IMG/VR virus record: IMGVR_UViG_3300046740_000325
Span: 1-34,331 of that record
From: a virus
Direction: 5' to 3' (one strand)
Length of the DNA stretch: 34,331 nucleotides
The stretch's first letter is position 1, and each line of letters opens with the position of its first letter. The position numbers were made by a program, and so were the translations under genes. The notes beneath the pieces were generated by a model. That model did not search any database. It saw only the letters and a list, made by a program, of their open reading frames with translations, and was not told the origin of the DNA. Of this stretch, positions 13,379 through 21,649 are shown in pieces.

Positions 13379-14458
13379 ATGGCCGAAACCGATGGCGCCG
13401 TCGCCGATGCTGGCGGTGCTGCACAGCCTGTTGCGCCCCTCAACAACGGCGCGACCCCCAGTTTCACGGTCACCGATACGCGCTCGGCCGGCGATGCGAT
13501 TGCCGGCCTCCTCTTTGACGCGGGTGATCCGACGCCACCTCCCGCGCCCCGCGAGAGGGGCGCCGCTGACCAATCCGGCGGCGACGAGCCGCTCGATACC
13601 GGAGCCGATGAGAGCCGGCCCACCGGGACTGACGACGACAAAGGCTCAGGCGAACAGCCGCCAGCGGCTGCCATCGAACCGCCGAAGTCGTGGACACAAG
13701 ACGAACAGCAGGCCTTCTCGCAGCTCCCACCCGCCCTGCAGCAGACGATTGTCCGGCGGGAGAGCCAGAGGGAAGTGGTGCTGACCCAACGCAGCCAGGA
13801 GGCCGCCGAAGCCCGCAGAGCCTATGACGGCGAGCGGCAGGCGGCTGCGGCCCTACGCGGCGAGTATCTTCAGGGTCTGCAAAAAATGATGGCGCTGGCG
13901 GTGCCGGAAGCGGCGCAGCTCGCCAACGTCGATTGGGTGGGGGTTCAGGCGCAGTCTCCGGCCGAGTACACCCGGCTGCAGGCAATGCGTGAACAGCTCC
14001 GCAGCAGGCTCGGTGCGATCGAACAGGAGTTCCAGCAAGGTCAGGCCCAGCTGTCGGCTATCCAACAGCAGCAGCTCGGCGAGCTGGTCACCAGGGAGCA
14101 GGCAGCCCTCAACGAGAAGCTGCCTGACTTTGGCGATCAGGTGAAGGGGGCCCAGCTCCGCAAGGAGCTGAGCACCTATCTGCTCGATGCCGGCGGGTTC
14201 AACCCGCAGGAGGTCAGCAGCGCCTACGATCACCGGCTCGTCGTGCTGGCGACCAAGGCAATGCTGTACGACCGGCAGCTCGCCGCCGCGGCATCGGCCG
14301 ACGCCAAGCGGAACAACCCGACACCCCAGGTCAGGGCTCCCGGCACCAGCCAGGACAATGACCGGGGGCCGCGATCGCGCCTGCAAGCTCGCGTCAACAG
14401 GTTTGGCCGCACGAACAGCGTGCGCGACGCCGGTTCGCTCATCAGCGACATCCTCTAA
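13379..14458 (+). CDS. Scaffolding protein
   Basis: A 359-residue protein directly before the capsid gene. Residues 1-100 are acidic and Pro/Gly-rich (disordered), followed by S-W-T-Q-D-E-Q-Q-A-F-S-Q-L-P and a long Gln/Glu/Ala-rich helical part (residues ~115-245), and a basic C-terminus (R-S-R-L-Q-A-R-V-N-R-F-G-R). Helical body and basic tail match internal scaffolds such as P22 gp8, which co-assemble with coat protein and leave before packaging. GAGG nine bases upstream marks the ATG. The divergent 84-bp gap to 13294 probably carries promoters for both directions, though no good consensus box is visible. Confidence 0.75.
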   Translation: MAETDGAVADAGGAAQPVAPLNNGATPSFTVTDTRSAGDAIAGLLFDAGDPTPPPAPRERGAADQSGGDEPLDTGADESRPTGTDDDKGSGEQPPAAAIEPPKSWTQDEQQAFSQLPPALQQTIVRRESQREVVLTQRSQEAAEARRAYDGERQAAAALRGEYLQGLQKMMALAVPEAAQLANVDWVGVQAQSPAEYTRLQAMREQLRSRLGAIEQEFQQGQAQLSAIQQQQLGELVTREQAALNEKLPDFGDQVKGAQLRKELSTYLLDAGGFNPQEVSSAYDHRLVVLATKAMLYDRQLAAAASADAKRNNPTPQVRAPGTSQDNDRGPRSRLQARVNRFGRTNSVRDAGSLISDIL

Positions 14459-14506
14459 ATTCCACCCGTATCCGCGCCGGGGGAGTGTCCACCGGAGTAA
14501 ATCGCC

Positions 14507-15460
14507 ATGCCTTTCATCGCCAACACGTTCACCACCTTTGACGCGAGAGGTCTTCGCGAAGACCTCAGCGACATCATCTACAACATCAGTCCGACCGAAA
14601 CGCCGTTCATGACTGCGATTGCCCGGGAAAAGGCGACCGCGGTCTATCATGAATGGCAAACCGACGCGCTCGAGACCCCCAACACTGCCAACGCGCAGAT
14701 CCAGGGCGACGACATCTCGGCCTACGACGCTGTCGTGCCGACCGTGCGCCTGGGCAACTACACGCAGATCAGTAGGAAGACGGTCATCGTCAGCATGACC
14801 GAGGAGGCGGTCGACAAGGCGGGGCGCAAATCGGAGATCGGGTATCAGGTCGCCAAGAAGGGGAAAAGCCTCAAGCGCGACATCGAGAGCATCCTCCTGA
14901 TGAACCAAGCCAGGGCCGTCGGCACGGTCGGCGCGACCCCGGGAAAGAGCGCCTCGGTCCTGGCGTGGATCAAGACCAACGTCGCCAACGTCGTGGCGGG
15001 CGGGGCCAATCCGGTCGGCGACGGCACGAACGCCAGGACGGACGGCACCACTCCGGTCGCTTTCACCGAGGCAATGCTGCAGACCGCGCTGGCAAGTGTG
15101 TGGCAGAACTCGGGCGACGAGCCCGACATGGTGCTGGTCAACAGCACCCAGAAGACCAAGATCTCGGGCTTCACCGGGAACAACACGCGCTACGTCAACG
15201 CCGAGGAAGAGAAGCTGGTCAACTCGATCGATGTCTATGTCTATGACTTTGGCAGCGTCGAGATCAAACCCGACCGCTTTATGCGGCAGAGGGACGCCTT
15301 AATCCTCAACACCGACTTGTGGGGTCTGGCGTGGCTGCGCCCCATTAACCTCGTCGACCTCGCCAAGACCGGCGACAATGAGAAGAAGCTCCTCGTTGGC
15401 GAGTACACGCTCGCCTCGCGCAACGAGGCCGGTTCCGGCGCGGTCGTCGATCTGGCGTAG
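14507..15460 (+). CDS. Major capsid protein (SU10 / DUF5309-type)
   Basis: A 317-residue HK97-fold coat protein. Diagnostic blocks are N-T-F-T-T-F-D-A-R-G-L-R-E-D-L-S-D-I-I-Y, I-S-P-T-E-T-P-F-M, W-Q-T-D-A-L, R-L-G-N-Y-T-Q-I-S-R-K-T-V-I-V-S and the C-terminal L-R-P-I-N-L-V-D-L-A-K-T-G-D. These match the SU10-type capsid family (DUF5309). It builds the icosahedral shell. CGGAG lies upstream of ATG 14507. A strong terminator follows immediately, which should raise its transcript relative to downstream genes. Confidence 0.9.
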   Translation: MPFIANTFTTFDARGLREDLSDIIYNISPTETPFMTAIAREKATAVYHEWQTDALETPNTANAQIQGDDISAYDAVVPTVRLGNYTQISRKTVIVSMTEEAVDKAGRKSEIGYQVAKKGKSLKRDIESILLMNQARAVGTVGATPGKSASVLAWIKTNVANVVAGGANPVGDGTNARTDGTTPVAFTEAMLQTALASVWQNSGDEPDMVLVNSTQKTKISGFTGNNTRYVNAEEEKLVNSIDVYVYDFGSVEIKPDRFMRQRDALILNTDLWGLAWLRPINLVDLAKTGDNEKKLLVGEYTLASRNEAGSGAVVDLA

Positions 15461-15466
15461 CCGTTG

Positions 15467-15505
15467 GGCCCCGCGCTGGGGGGATGGCGCGGGGCCGCCT
15501 TTTTT
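15467..15505 (+). terminator. Rho-independent terminator after the capsid gene
   Basis: A perfect 10-bp stem GGCCCCGCGC (15467-15476) / GCGCGGGGCC (15487-15496) with a 10-nt loop, followed by a run of six T (15500-15505). It lies seven bases after the capsid stop and just before the ribosome site of the fibre gene, so it must be read through or bypassed for tail expression. Confidence 0.9.
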
Positions 15506-15518
15506 CGAGGGCTTGCCC

Positions 15519-17009
15519 ATGGCTGATCTGAGCGACGGCGCCAACTGGTTCGAGATCGACGCCAGCAATAATAAGACCAGCCCCAACGGCTGGCCCGAGG
15601 GCATGATGCCGTCGGGTGTCAACGACAGCGCGCGCGCCGACAAGGGGGCGCTGAAGCGCTTCTGGGACCGCATCAACCCGGTGCAAGCCATCACGCCCGC
15701 GGGCGGTGTGTGGACCTTTACGACCAGCAACCCGACCTATCCGACAGCCTATGTCGACGGCGAGGTCTACGCCTTTTGGGCCAACGGCTCGAGTGCCGCC
15801 GGTGATCAATTTCGGGTCAACGCGCTCGCGGCCAAGCCGATCTGGCGGCGCGGCGCGACCCTGCTCGAGCCGATCGTCGCCAATGACATCCCGACCGCTT
15901 GGGTGGCGCAGCTGGTCTATGACACGACAGCCAACGGCGGCGTCGGCGCCTTTATCTTGCTCAATCCTTTTGTGCCGACTTTTGGCGATGGCTCCGGCGG
16001 CATCGCACTAGCTGGCGGCGGGACCTTTGGCTCCGCGATCGTCGTGACCGGCCCGATCACCACGGCCGGTCCTATCGCGGCCTTTGTAATGCATGACCGC
16101 GACGGGTCGTCGCCGGATTGGCAATGGTATGCGTCGGGCGGGGTCGCGCGCCTGTATAGCACCGTCGACCGGATGACGATCGATGCCGGCGGCAATATCA
16201 CCACGGCCGGTTCGATCTTTGCCGGCGCGATTTCCGCGGCCGGCACGATCGTCGTGACCGGCCCTGCCGCGGTTCTCGGATTTCATGACCGCGACGGGTC
16301 GTCGCCGGATTGGTCTTGGTACGCCCAAGGCGGCATCGCGCGCCTGTGGGGCGCGACCGCTGGCGACCGGATGACGATCGATACCGGCGGCAATGTCCAC
16401 ATCATCGGGACCTGCACGGCGGTGAACTTTGTCGGCAATTTTGCCGGCAGCGGCACCTCGACGATCAATACCGGCACCGTGACGACGACGACGGTCAACG
16501 CCTCGGGATCCGTCACGGCAAGCAACGTGTCGACAAGCAGCAACGTCACGGCCGCGGGCTCGGTGACCGGCGGCATCATGCATTGCACAGGCACGATGCA
16601 GGTTGACGGGCAGAGCAATCTGCTGGGGACGCTGAATGTCGGCCCGTCAGGCGGCTGGGCCCGGATCGACCCGGCCGGGAGCTACAATGTCACCGGCTCC
16701 TGGCTGACGTTCAGCGACCGGCGGGTCAAGGAAGACATCGCGCCCTATGAGCACGGGCTCGAAGCGATCCTGGCGCTTGCCCCGGTGCAATTTCGCTATC
16801 GGGCGGGCACCCCGTTTGCCGATGCCGAGCGTACCGTGCGGCTTGGACTGATAGCGCAGGATGTCGAGCCGGTGCTGCCCGAGCTCGTCGGGTCGACGTG
16901 GTTTGGCGGCGAGGCCTTGGCGACAATCTCGCCGGGCAATCTGGTTTATGCCCTGATAAACGCGGCCAAGGAACTGGCGGCGCGCGTTGCGGCTCTGGAG
17001 GCACGATGA
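15519..17009 (+). CDS. Tail fibre/spike with C-terminal S74 self-cleaving chaperone
   Basis: A 496-residue protein. Residues ~1-150 contain a virion-attachment type head (N-W-F-E-I-D-A-S-N-N...W-P-E-G-M-M-P-S-G-V-N-D-S-A-R). The middle has two copies of H-D-R-D-G-S-S-P-D-W-x-W-Y-A-x-G-G-x-A-R-L with D-R-M-T-I-D, then Thr/Val/Ser-rich beta repeats. From ~399 lies the intramolecular chaperone (peptidase S74): S399-D-R-R-V-K404, then L-A-P-V-Q-F-R-Y and L-G-L-I-A-Q-D-V-E. The Ser and the Lys five residues later match the cleavage dyad of endosialidase-type fibres, so the trimeric fibre is probably released by autocleavage before S399. CGAGG upstream of ATG 15519. Confidence 0.9.
   Translation: MADLSDGANWFEIDASNNKTSPNGWPEGMMPSGVNDSARADKGALKRFWDRINPVQAITPAGGVWTFTTSNPTYPTAYVDGEVYAFWANGSSAAGDQFRVNALAAKPIWRRGATLLEPIVANDIPTAWVAQLVYDTTANGGVGAFILLNPFVPTFGDGSGGIALAGGGTFGSAIVVTGPITTAGPIAAFVMHDRDGSSPDWQWYASGGVARLYSTVDRMTIDAGGNITTAGSIFAGAISAAGTIVVTGPAAVLGFHDRDGSSPDWSWYAQGGIARLWGATAGDRMTIDTGGNVHIIGTCTAVNFVGNFAGSGTSTINTGTVTTTTVNASGSVTASNVSTSSNVTAAGSVTGGIMHCTGTMQVDGQSNLLGTLNVGPSGGWARIDPAGSYNVTGSWLTFSDRRVKEDIAPYEHGLEAILALAPVQFRYRAGTPFADAERTVRLGLIAQDVEPVLPELVGSTWFGGEALATISPGNLVYALINAAKELAARVAALEAR
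16092..16313 (+). repeat. 30-bp direct repeat inside the fibre gene
   Basis: A 30-bp sequence is identical at 16092-16121 and 16284-16313 (spacing 192 bp, a multiple of three), encoding the HDRDGSSPDW motif. Flanking codons are diverged but still similar. It marks an internal duplication and could support in-frame contraction or expansion by recombination. Confidence 0.85.
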
Positions 17010-17215
17010 TCGCCCCCGATGAAATGGTCCCGCTGAGCCTCTCGGCGGCCGATCTCAATGTCGTCCTGGGCGCGCTCGCCGAGCTGCCGTTCAAGGTCTC
17101 GGCGCCGGTCATCGAGCGGGTGCGGGCCCAGGTCATGGCCCACGATCCCACGGCCTTTCTGCCGGCGACACCCGCACCGACGCGGGTCAACGGCGTCGAT
17201 GTCGATCGACAGTAG
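17006..17215 (+). CDS. Small conserved phage protein after the fibre gene
   Basis: A 69-residue protein with L-S-L-S-A-A-D-L-N-V-V-L-G-A-L-A-E-L-P-F-K-V-S-A-P-V-I as its core, a pattern often seen in short phage hypothetical proteins near fibre genes. It starts within the fibre stop (ATGA) and overlaps the next gene. Function unknown; perhaps a fibre assembly helper by position. Confidence 0.65.
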   Translation: MIAPDEMVPLSLSAADLNVVLGALAELPFKVSAPVIERVRAQVMAHDPTAFLPATPAPTRVNGVDVDRQ

Positions 17216-17537
17216 CTGGCGGTTTCTCTCGCGCGATCCCCTAGGGGGCGCGGTCGAGCACTACAAGTATGACGCCGATAGCGACCGCTGCATCATCAGG
17301 AGGACGGTCGATCACGAGCCGCTCATAGAGGCCAACAAGCGGCTCGCCTCGCACTGGGACGGCTGGAACCGCGACCGCTCGATGCGGCTCGCGGCGCGGT
17401 TGACGCCCGAGATCCAGCTCGAGTGGCTGCACAAGTACGGCATCCGCGCCTGGGACAAGAACCACAGGCCCGCGGTCCTGCGGCTCCTCAACAGCAACGA
17501 GTACCGCCACCTGCGGATCGGGCACTTCATCATTTGA
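17199..17537 (+). CDS. Conserved tail-module protein
   Basis: A 112-residue basic protein: W-R-F-L-S-R-D-P-L-G-G-A-V-E-H-Y-K-Y-D...C-I-I-R-R-T-V-D-H-E-P-L-I-E-A-N-K-R-L-A...L-T-P-E-I-Q-L-E-W-L...Y-G-I-R-A-W-D...V-L-R-L-L-N-S-N-E-Y-R-H-L-R. This type is usual beside P22 gp4-like genes in rhizobial podovirus-like phages, where it may be a small head-tail protein. ATG 17199 is chosen as the protein opens with its conserved part here; overlap with the previous gene is 17 bp. Confidence 0.7.
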   Translation: MSIDSSWRFLSRDPLGGAVEHYKYDADSDRCIIRRTVDHEPLIEANKRLASHWDGWNRDRSMRLAARLTPEIQLEWLHKYGIRAWDKNHRPAVLRLLNSNEYRHLRIGHFII

Positions 17538-17544
17538 GGCGGCC

Positions 17545-18180
17545 ATGCCCCTGGACACTTACGCCAATTTGCAGCTGAGCGTGCTGGACTGGCTCGCCCG
17601 GCCGGGTGATCCGCTGGTGGCGCCGGCCGTCCCCGACATGGTCGCGATGTTCGAGGAGGAGGCGCGCGACCGGCTGCAGACCCGCTTTACCGAGCAGACG
17701 GTCCAGATCACCCCGGACCCCAACAGCAACACGATCGCCTTGCCGCTCGACTATGGCGAGATGCGCGAGATGTGGGTCAACACCGCCAACGGGACACGGC
17801 AATTCACCTATCAGACGCCGCGCAACATGGACCAGAACCTCAATGCCCTGACCTCGCTGCCGGCGGCCTACACGATCGAGGGCCTCCTGGCGCGCTTTAT
17901 CGGCCAGACCGGCGATACGCCCGACCCGATCAACCTCACCTACCTGTCGGGGCTGCCGCCGCTCAGCAACGCCATCCCGACCAACTGGCTCCTGGCGCAG
18001 TATCCCTCGGCCTACCTGTGGGGGACGCTGGTCTGCGCCGCGCCCTACATCGGCGACGACCCGCGCCTGCAGCTCTGGCTGACCGCGCGCGAGAACGTCA
18101 TCGAGCGCATCCGCCTCGCCGACCGCCGGGCCAAATTCCCCCACGGGCTGATGATCCAGACCGACGTGCGGAACCCGTGA
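17545..18180 (+). CDS. Head-tail adaptor / tail accessory factor (P22 gp4-like)
   Basis: A 211-residue protein. The N-terminus (Y-A-N-L-Q-L-S-V-L-D-W-L-A-R-P) and the C-terminal helix (L-Q-L-W-L-T-A-R-E-N-V-I-E-R-I-R-L-A-D-R-R-A-K-F-P-H-G) fit the gp4-type adaptors that bind beneath the portal after packaging and hold the gp10 hub. Size is a little above P22 gp4 (about 166). It stands in the expected order between capsid and gp10-like genes. Its TGA overlaps the next ATG by one base. Confidence 0.75.
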   Translation: MPLDTYANLQLSVLDWLARPGDPLVAPAVPDMVAMFEEEARDRLQTRFTEQTVQITPDPNSNTIALPLDYGEMREMWVNTANGTRQFTYQTPRNMDQNLNALTSLPAAYTIEGLLARFIGQTGDTPDPINLTYLSGLPPLSNAIPTNWLLAQYPSAYLWGTLVCAAPYIGDDPRLQLWLTARENVIERIRLADRRAKFPHGLMIQTDVRNP

Positions 18181-19808
18181 TGGCGGACCTCTGGGGCGAC
18201 GCCACCGACCCCTACCGGACGACGCCGGAGCAGCCTGGGGGGCTGTGGGGCCGCGCGTTGAATTGGCTCTATGGTGACCCGGCGCAACCGCAGGCCCCGA
18301 TGCCGAGCGCGGCGGAGCTGTACCGGGCGATGGGAAAGCCGATGCCGCCGAGCGGCGAGGAGGCGGCGCGCAATCTCTATGGAATGACAGGCATACCGGA
18401 CATCCAGGCGGGCGCCGAGGCGTTCCAGCGGGGAGAGTATCCGCAGGCGCTCGGGCAAGCTGGCGCGGGGGCGGCGAACTTGGCGTCGCTGGCCTTCCCG
18501 GCGGCGCGGGGAGCGCTGGGCCTGGGGCGCGAGTTGGCTCCTGCGGTGGCTGCGACGCTGGCGGACACGAGGGGCGGCGGCATCATCGGCAAGGGTCTGG
18601 GTGGGCCTACGGGGCTGACCGAGAGCGATATCGCGAAGCTGGACCGGCTGCATGCGCTGGAGGCGGAGAACGCCGCGCCCGAGATGGGGGGCTTTGTGCG
18701 GCGGCTGGAGGCGGGAGAGGCGGCGCCGGGTTTTGGCCCACGCGCGGCACCAGAAGCGAAATTCCCGCAATATGCCGAGGTGTATCCCCCGACAGGCCCG
18801 CCGGTAATAAAGATTAACGCGAAGGGTAATCCGTATCCCTCAAAGGAGCTTACGCCGGAAGCAGAGGACTTCCAGAAGGAGCGTCTCCGCATTATGGCGG
18901 ACATGAAGCAAAACGGGTACGAGCCATACTTCAATCCAGCCGATCGCTTCTATGTCGATCCTGCCAATTATCCGCCCGCCAATGTTGATACCTCGACGGT
19001 CGTGCCAAAGAAGCAGGCGACGATCGACAAATATCTGGGAGCAATCAATGCGCCAGAGACGACGGCGGCCTTGCATAACGCTTACGCCAAAGGTCTAGAC
19101 CTGGGCAATGCCGATCATTGGTATGCGATGGGGCAGTTGGAGGCGAAGCATATAGGAGAATTTGGGGAAACAGAGGGTCGCAAGCGATTTCTTGATACGT
19201 TTGCAGTGCCGATGTCCGCGACGACATCAGGCAACGACCCGAGGTCCAATTTTTTGATGGCACATTATTTGGAGTATTTGCGCCAGCGTGGAGAGCCGAT
19301 CCCAACGGAAGGGTATGACTTGCCGTATCCTGTCGGCGGGCGCCGTGGCGGGGTAAATCTGGAGAACTACGCCGCCATGCGCGCAGGCGGGGGGTACGAT
19401 TACTTGGGTGCCAGTCAGCCAAAGATGCACGATTTTACGCGCTCGTTTATTGGCGATCTGTCGCATGGGGCGATGGACGAGCAGATGGTTGGTGGCATGC
19501 TGGCGCACGCGCCGGGGCTCGCCGACCCGGCGCGTAAAACGGCCTATGGCATGGTGCAGCAGCCGCTGCATGCGCAGGCCGAGGCGGCCGGTGTCTTGCC
19601 GGGGAATTATCAGGGTGTCGCCTGGGCGGGCTTTAGGAACGAGCCAGGGCAGCCGATGATATCGGTGGTAAACGACGCCATCGAGCGCACCCACCGGCTG
19701 ACCGGCATGCCGCGCGACGAGATCGTGCGGCGCGGTCTGGTCCGCAAGGAGATCCCGATCTACGGTCTCTTGGGCGCAGTTGGGGCGGGCGCGGCCGCCG
19801 ATCAGTAG
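18180..19808 (+). CDS. Large virion-associated protein of unknown function
   Basis: A 542-residue protein. Residues 1-45 are Trp/Pro/Gly-rich (D-P-Y-R-T-T-P-E-Q-P-G-G-L-W-G-R-A-L-N-W-L-Y-G-D), residues ~75-130 are Ala/Gly-rich and hydrophobic, and 195-530 form a well-ordered domain with A-V-P-M-S-A-T-T-S-G-N-D-P-R-S-N-F-L-M-A-H-Y, D-L-P-Y-P-V-G-G-R, D-E-Q-M-V-G-G-M-L-A-H and a short Ala/Gly tail. The ordered part is like domains I associate with long phage polyproteins; no enzyme site could be assigned. The part from ~18770 to 19480 is richer in A/T than its flanks, suggesting separate origin. ATG 18180 overlaps the gp4-like stop. Probably packaged or injected with the DNA. Confidence 0.65.
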   Translation: MADLWGDATDPYRTTPEQPGGLWGRALNWLYGDPAQPQAPMPSAAELYRAMGKPMPPSGEEAARNLYGMTGIPDIQAGAEAFQRGEYPQALGQAGAGAANLASLAFPAARGALGLGRELAPAVAATLADTRGGGIIGKGLGGPTGLTESDIAKLDRLHALEAENAAPEMGGFVRRLEAGEAAPGFGPRAAPEAKFPQYAEVYPPTGPPVIKINAKGNPYPSKELTPEAEDFQKERLRIMADMKQNGYEPYFNPADRFYVDPANYPPANVDTSTVVPKKQATIDKYLGAINAPETTAALHNAYAKGLDLGNADHWYAMGQLEAKHIGEFGETEGRKRFLDTFAVPMSATTSGNDPRSNFLMAHYLEYLRQRGEPIPTEGYDLPYPVGGRRGGVNLENYAAMRAGGGYDYLGASQPKMHDFTRSFIGDLSHGAMDEQMVGGMLAHAPGLADPARKTAYGMVQQPLHAQAEAAGVLPGNYQGVAWAGFRNEPGQPMISVVNDAIERTHRLTGMPRDEIVRRGLVRKEIPIYGLLGAVGAGAAADQ

Positions 19809-20056
19809 GAACGACGGAGCCCGTGGTAGCCCCACTCCTCAAGGCCCTCGAAGATGCCCTCAGCTTTCTGGCTGCTGTTCAGCCCCCATAGCTGGCGCTC
19901 GGCCATGCGGCGTTGAGCGGAGCCGGGAGCGGCGGCATCCCTGCGCGCAATCGCCGCGACAATGATGCGCTCGAGGGCGCGCTCCTCTTCCAGCTCCGCA
20001 AACGGCATCCCGCTTTCGTCGCAGGTTGGTTCGTCATCGTCGATGTCCTGTTCCAT
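19802..20056 (-). CDS. Small minus-strand protein within the tail operon
   Basis: An 84-residue acidic/helical protein (E-Q-D-I-D-D-D-E-P-T-C-D-E-S-G-M-P-F-A-E-L-E-E-E-R-A-L-E-R-I-I...Q-R-R-M-A-E-R-Q-L-W-G-L-N...I-F-E-G-L-E-E-W-G-Y-H). It fills the gap between the genes ending at 19808 and starting at 20096, in the opposite direction, and its stop overlaps the end of the preceding plus gene. Ribosome site is weak (AGG directly before ATG). Possibly a late-inserted accessory gene; not recognised. Confidence 0.5.
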   Translation of the reverse strand: MEQDIDDDEPTCDESGMPFAELEEERALERIIVAAIARRDAAAPGSAQRRMAERQLWGLNSSQKAEGIFEGLEEWGYHGLRRSY

Positions 20057-20095
20057 CCTGATGGTATAACCCACAACAGCCTCGAGCGCCAGCCC

Positions 20096-21649
20096 ATGGC
20101 AGTCCTCCCCTTTGGCGAATGGCTGCCCGATGGGCCGGCCTTTGGCAACCCGGGCACCGTCATCGCCCTCAACGTCGTGCCGCGCTCGGTGCGCAGCTAT
20201 GGCCCGATGCCGGGGCCGGTGGCCAATGCGGCGGCGCTGCCGTTTCGCGTCTGCGGATCCTACGGGCTGCGCGACGGCCTCGGCCACGTCTACAATTTCG
20301 CTGGGACGCCGCAGCGCCTCTGGGTGCAGCAGACCGGCGGGACGACCTTTGCCGATGTCAGCGGGACGACGGCGCCCTACCACACCGAGAATGACGGCTT
20401 CTGGTCGATGACGTCGTTTGGCAAGCGCGTCATCGCGACCAATTACGACGACCCGATCCAGACCTATCTCGCCGGTACCGACGCCGTGTTCAGCAATCTG
20501 GCGGCGGCCGCGCCGCGCGCCCGGTACTGTGCCGTCATTCTGGACTTCCTGATGGTCGCCAACCTCGTCGATGCTGTCGAGGGCGTCGTCCCCAACCGGC
20601 TGGCATGGCCGGCGATCGGCGACCCGACTAACTGGCCGGTAGCGGGGACCAATACGGCGATCGAGCTCCAATCGGATTATCAGGACCTCGAGCAGACCGA
20701 TCTCGGCTCGATCACCCAGCTCGTCGGCGGCCACCTCTCGGCGGCCGATGGGGCGGTGTTCTGCGAGCGCGGGATCTACCGCATCCAGTACGCCGGCAGC
20801 CCAAAGATTTTCGACTTTCATGTCGCCGAGGGCGCCGCCGGCACCGATGCGCCGCTGTCGGTCGTGCAGCGCCGCCTGCCCAGCGAGGGCGGGGGTCTGC
20901 GCTCGGTGGTGTACTACCTCGGGTCGGACGGTTTCTATGCCTTCGACGGCGGCGGGTCGATGGCGATCGGCGCGCAGAAGGTCGACCGCACGTTTTACAA
21001 CGACCTCGATCCGGCCTACCTGCGCCGCGTCCAGGGCACCTGGGACCCGGCGCAGAAGATCGTCCTGTGGTTCTACCACGGCATGGGGAACGCCGGGCTC
21101 TTCAACCGCGCCATCATCTTCAACTGGGAGCTCGGGCGGTGGGCGCTCATTGACCTGACGGCGACCCCGGTCGAATGGGTCCAGGCGACGACGACCTACT
21201 CCACAGGCGGCTACACGCTCGACCAGCTCGACCCGTTCGGCAACCTAGAGGCACTGCCGTATAGCCTCGACAGCCGGTCGTGGACCTCGGGCAGCCCGAT
21301 GCTGGCATGGTTTGACGGTGCCCACGTCCAGAACTTCACCACCGGGCCCTCGCTGCCGGTGGCGATCGAAACGACCGAGGGCCAGCTCTTCCCCGACCAT
21401 CGCGCCCGCATCACCGGCGCCCGGCCGCTGCATGATGCACAGGTTGCGGCCTCGGTCGCGGTCGGCACCCGCGAGCTGATCCGGCAGGCCGTCGTCTACC
21501 AGGGCGCGGTGCCCGAGAACATCCTCGGCAATTGCCCGCAGCGCTGCACCGGGCGCTATGTCCGCTTCCGCATGACGCTGCCGGCCGGGGCCAATTTCCA
21601 GGCCCTTCAGGGCGTCGACGCTGCGGCGATGCCGGAGGGTATCCGCTGA
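20096..21649 (+). CDS. Tail hub / packaged DNA stabilisation protein (P22 gp10-like)
   Basis: A 517-residue protein rich in beta strands: G-P-A-F-G-N-P-G-T-V-I-A-L-N-V-V-P...Y-G-P-M-P-G-P, R-V-C-G-S-Y-G-L-R-D, F-A-G-T-P-Q-R-L-W, N-R-L-A-W-P-A-I-G-D-P-T-N-W-P, D-G-F-Y-A-F-D-G-G-G-S, W-E-L-G-R-W-A-L. This fits the gp10-type plug of short-tailed phages (P22 gp10 is about 472 residues), which caps the DNA channel with gp4. ATG 20096 is preceded only by a weak GAG. Its stop overlaps the next ATG. Confidence 0.75.
   Translation: MAVLPFGEWLPDGPAFGNPGTVIALNVVPRSVRSYGPMPGPVANAAALPFRVCGSYGLRDGLGHVYNFAGTPQRLWVQQTGGTTFADVSGTTAPYHTENDGFWSMTSFGKRVIATNYDDPIQTYLAGTDAVFSNLAAAAPRARYCAVILDFLMVANLVDAVEGVVPNRLAWPAIGDPTNWPVAGTNTAIELQSDYQDLEQTDLGSITQLVGGHLSAADGAVFCERGIYRIQYAGSPKIFDFHVAEGAAGTDAPLSVVQRRLPSEGGGLRSVVYYLGSDGFYAFDGGGSMAIGAQKVDRTFYNDLDPAYLRRVQGTWDPAQKIVLWFYHGMGNAGLFNRAIIFNWELGRWALIDLTATPVEWVQATTTYSTGGYTLDQLDPFGNLEALPYSLDSRSWTSGSPMLAWFDGAHVQNFTTGPSLPVAIETTEGQLFPDHRARITGARPLHDAQVAASVAVGTRELIRQAVVYQGAVPENILGNCPQRCTGRYVRFRMTLPAGANFQALQGVDAAAMPEGIR

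Noticed and set aside
13295-13573. N-terminal extension of the HicA-like gene
   Set aside because: The extension covers the divergent promoter region and overlaps the scaffold gene; GGAGGGG before ATG 13294 is a clear start.
13853-14908. Minus-strand open frame spanning scaffold and capsid genes
   Set aside because: Runs across two well-supported genes and their gap; composition typical of antisense reading.
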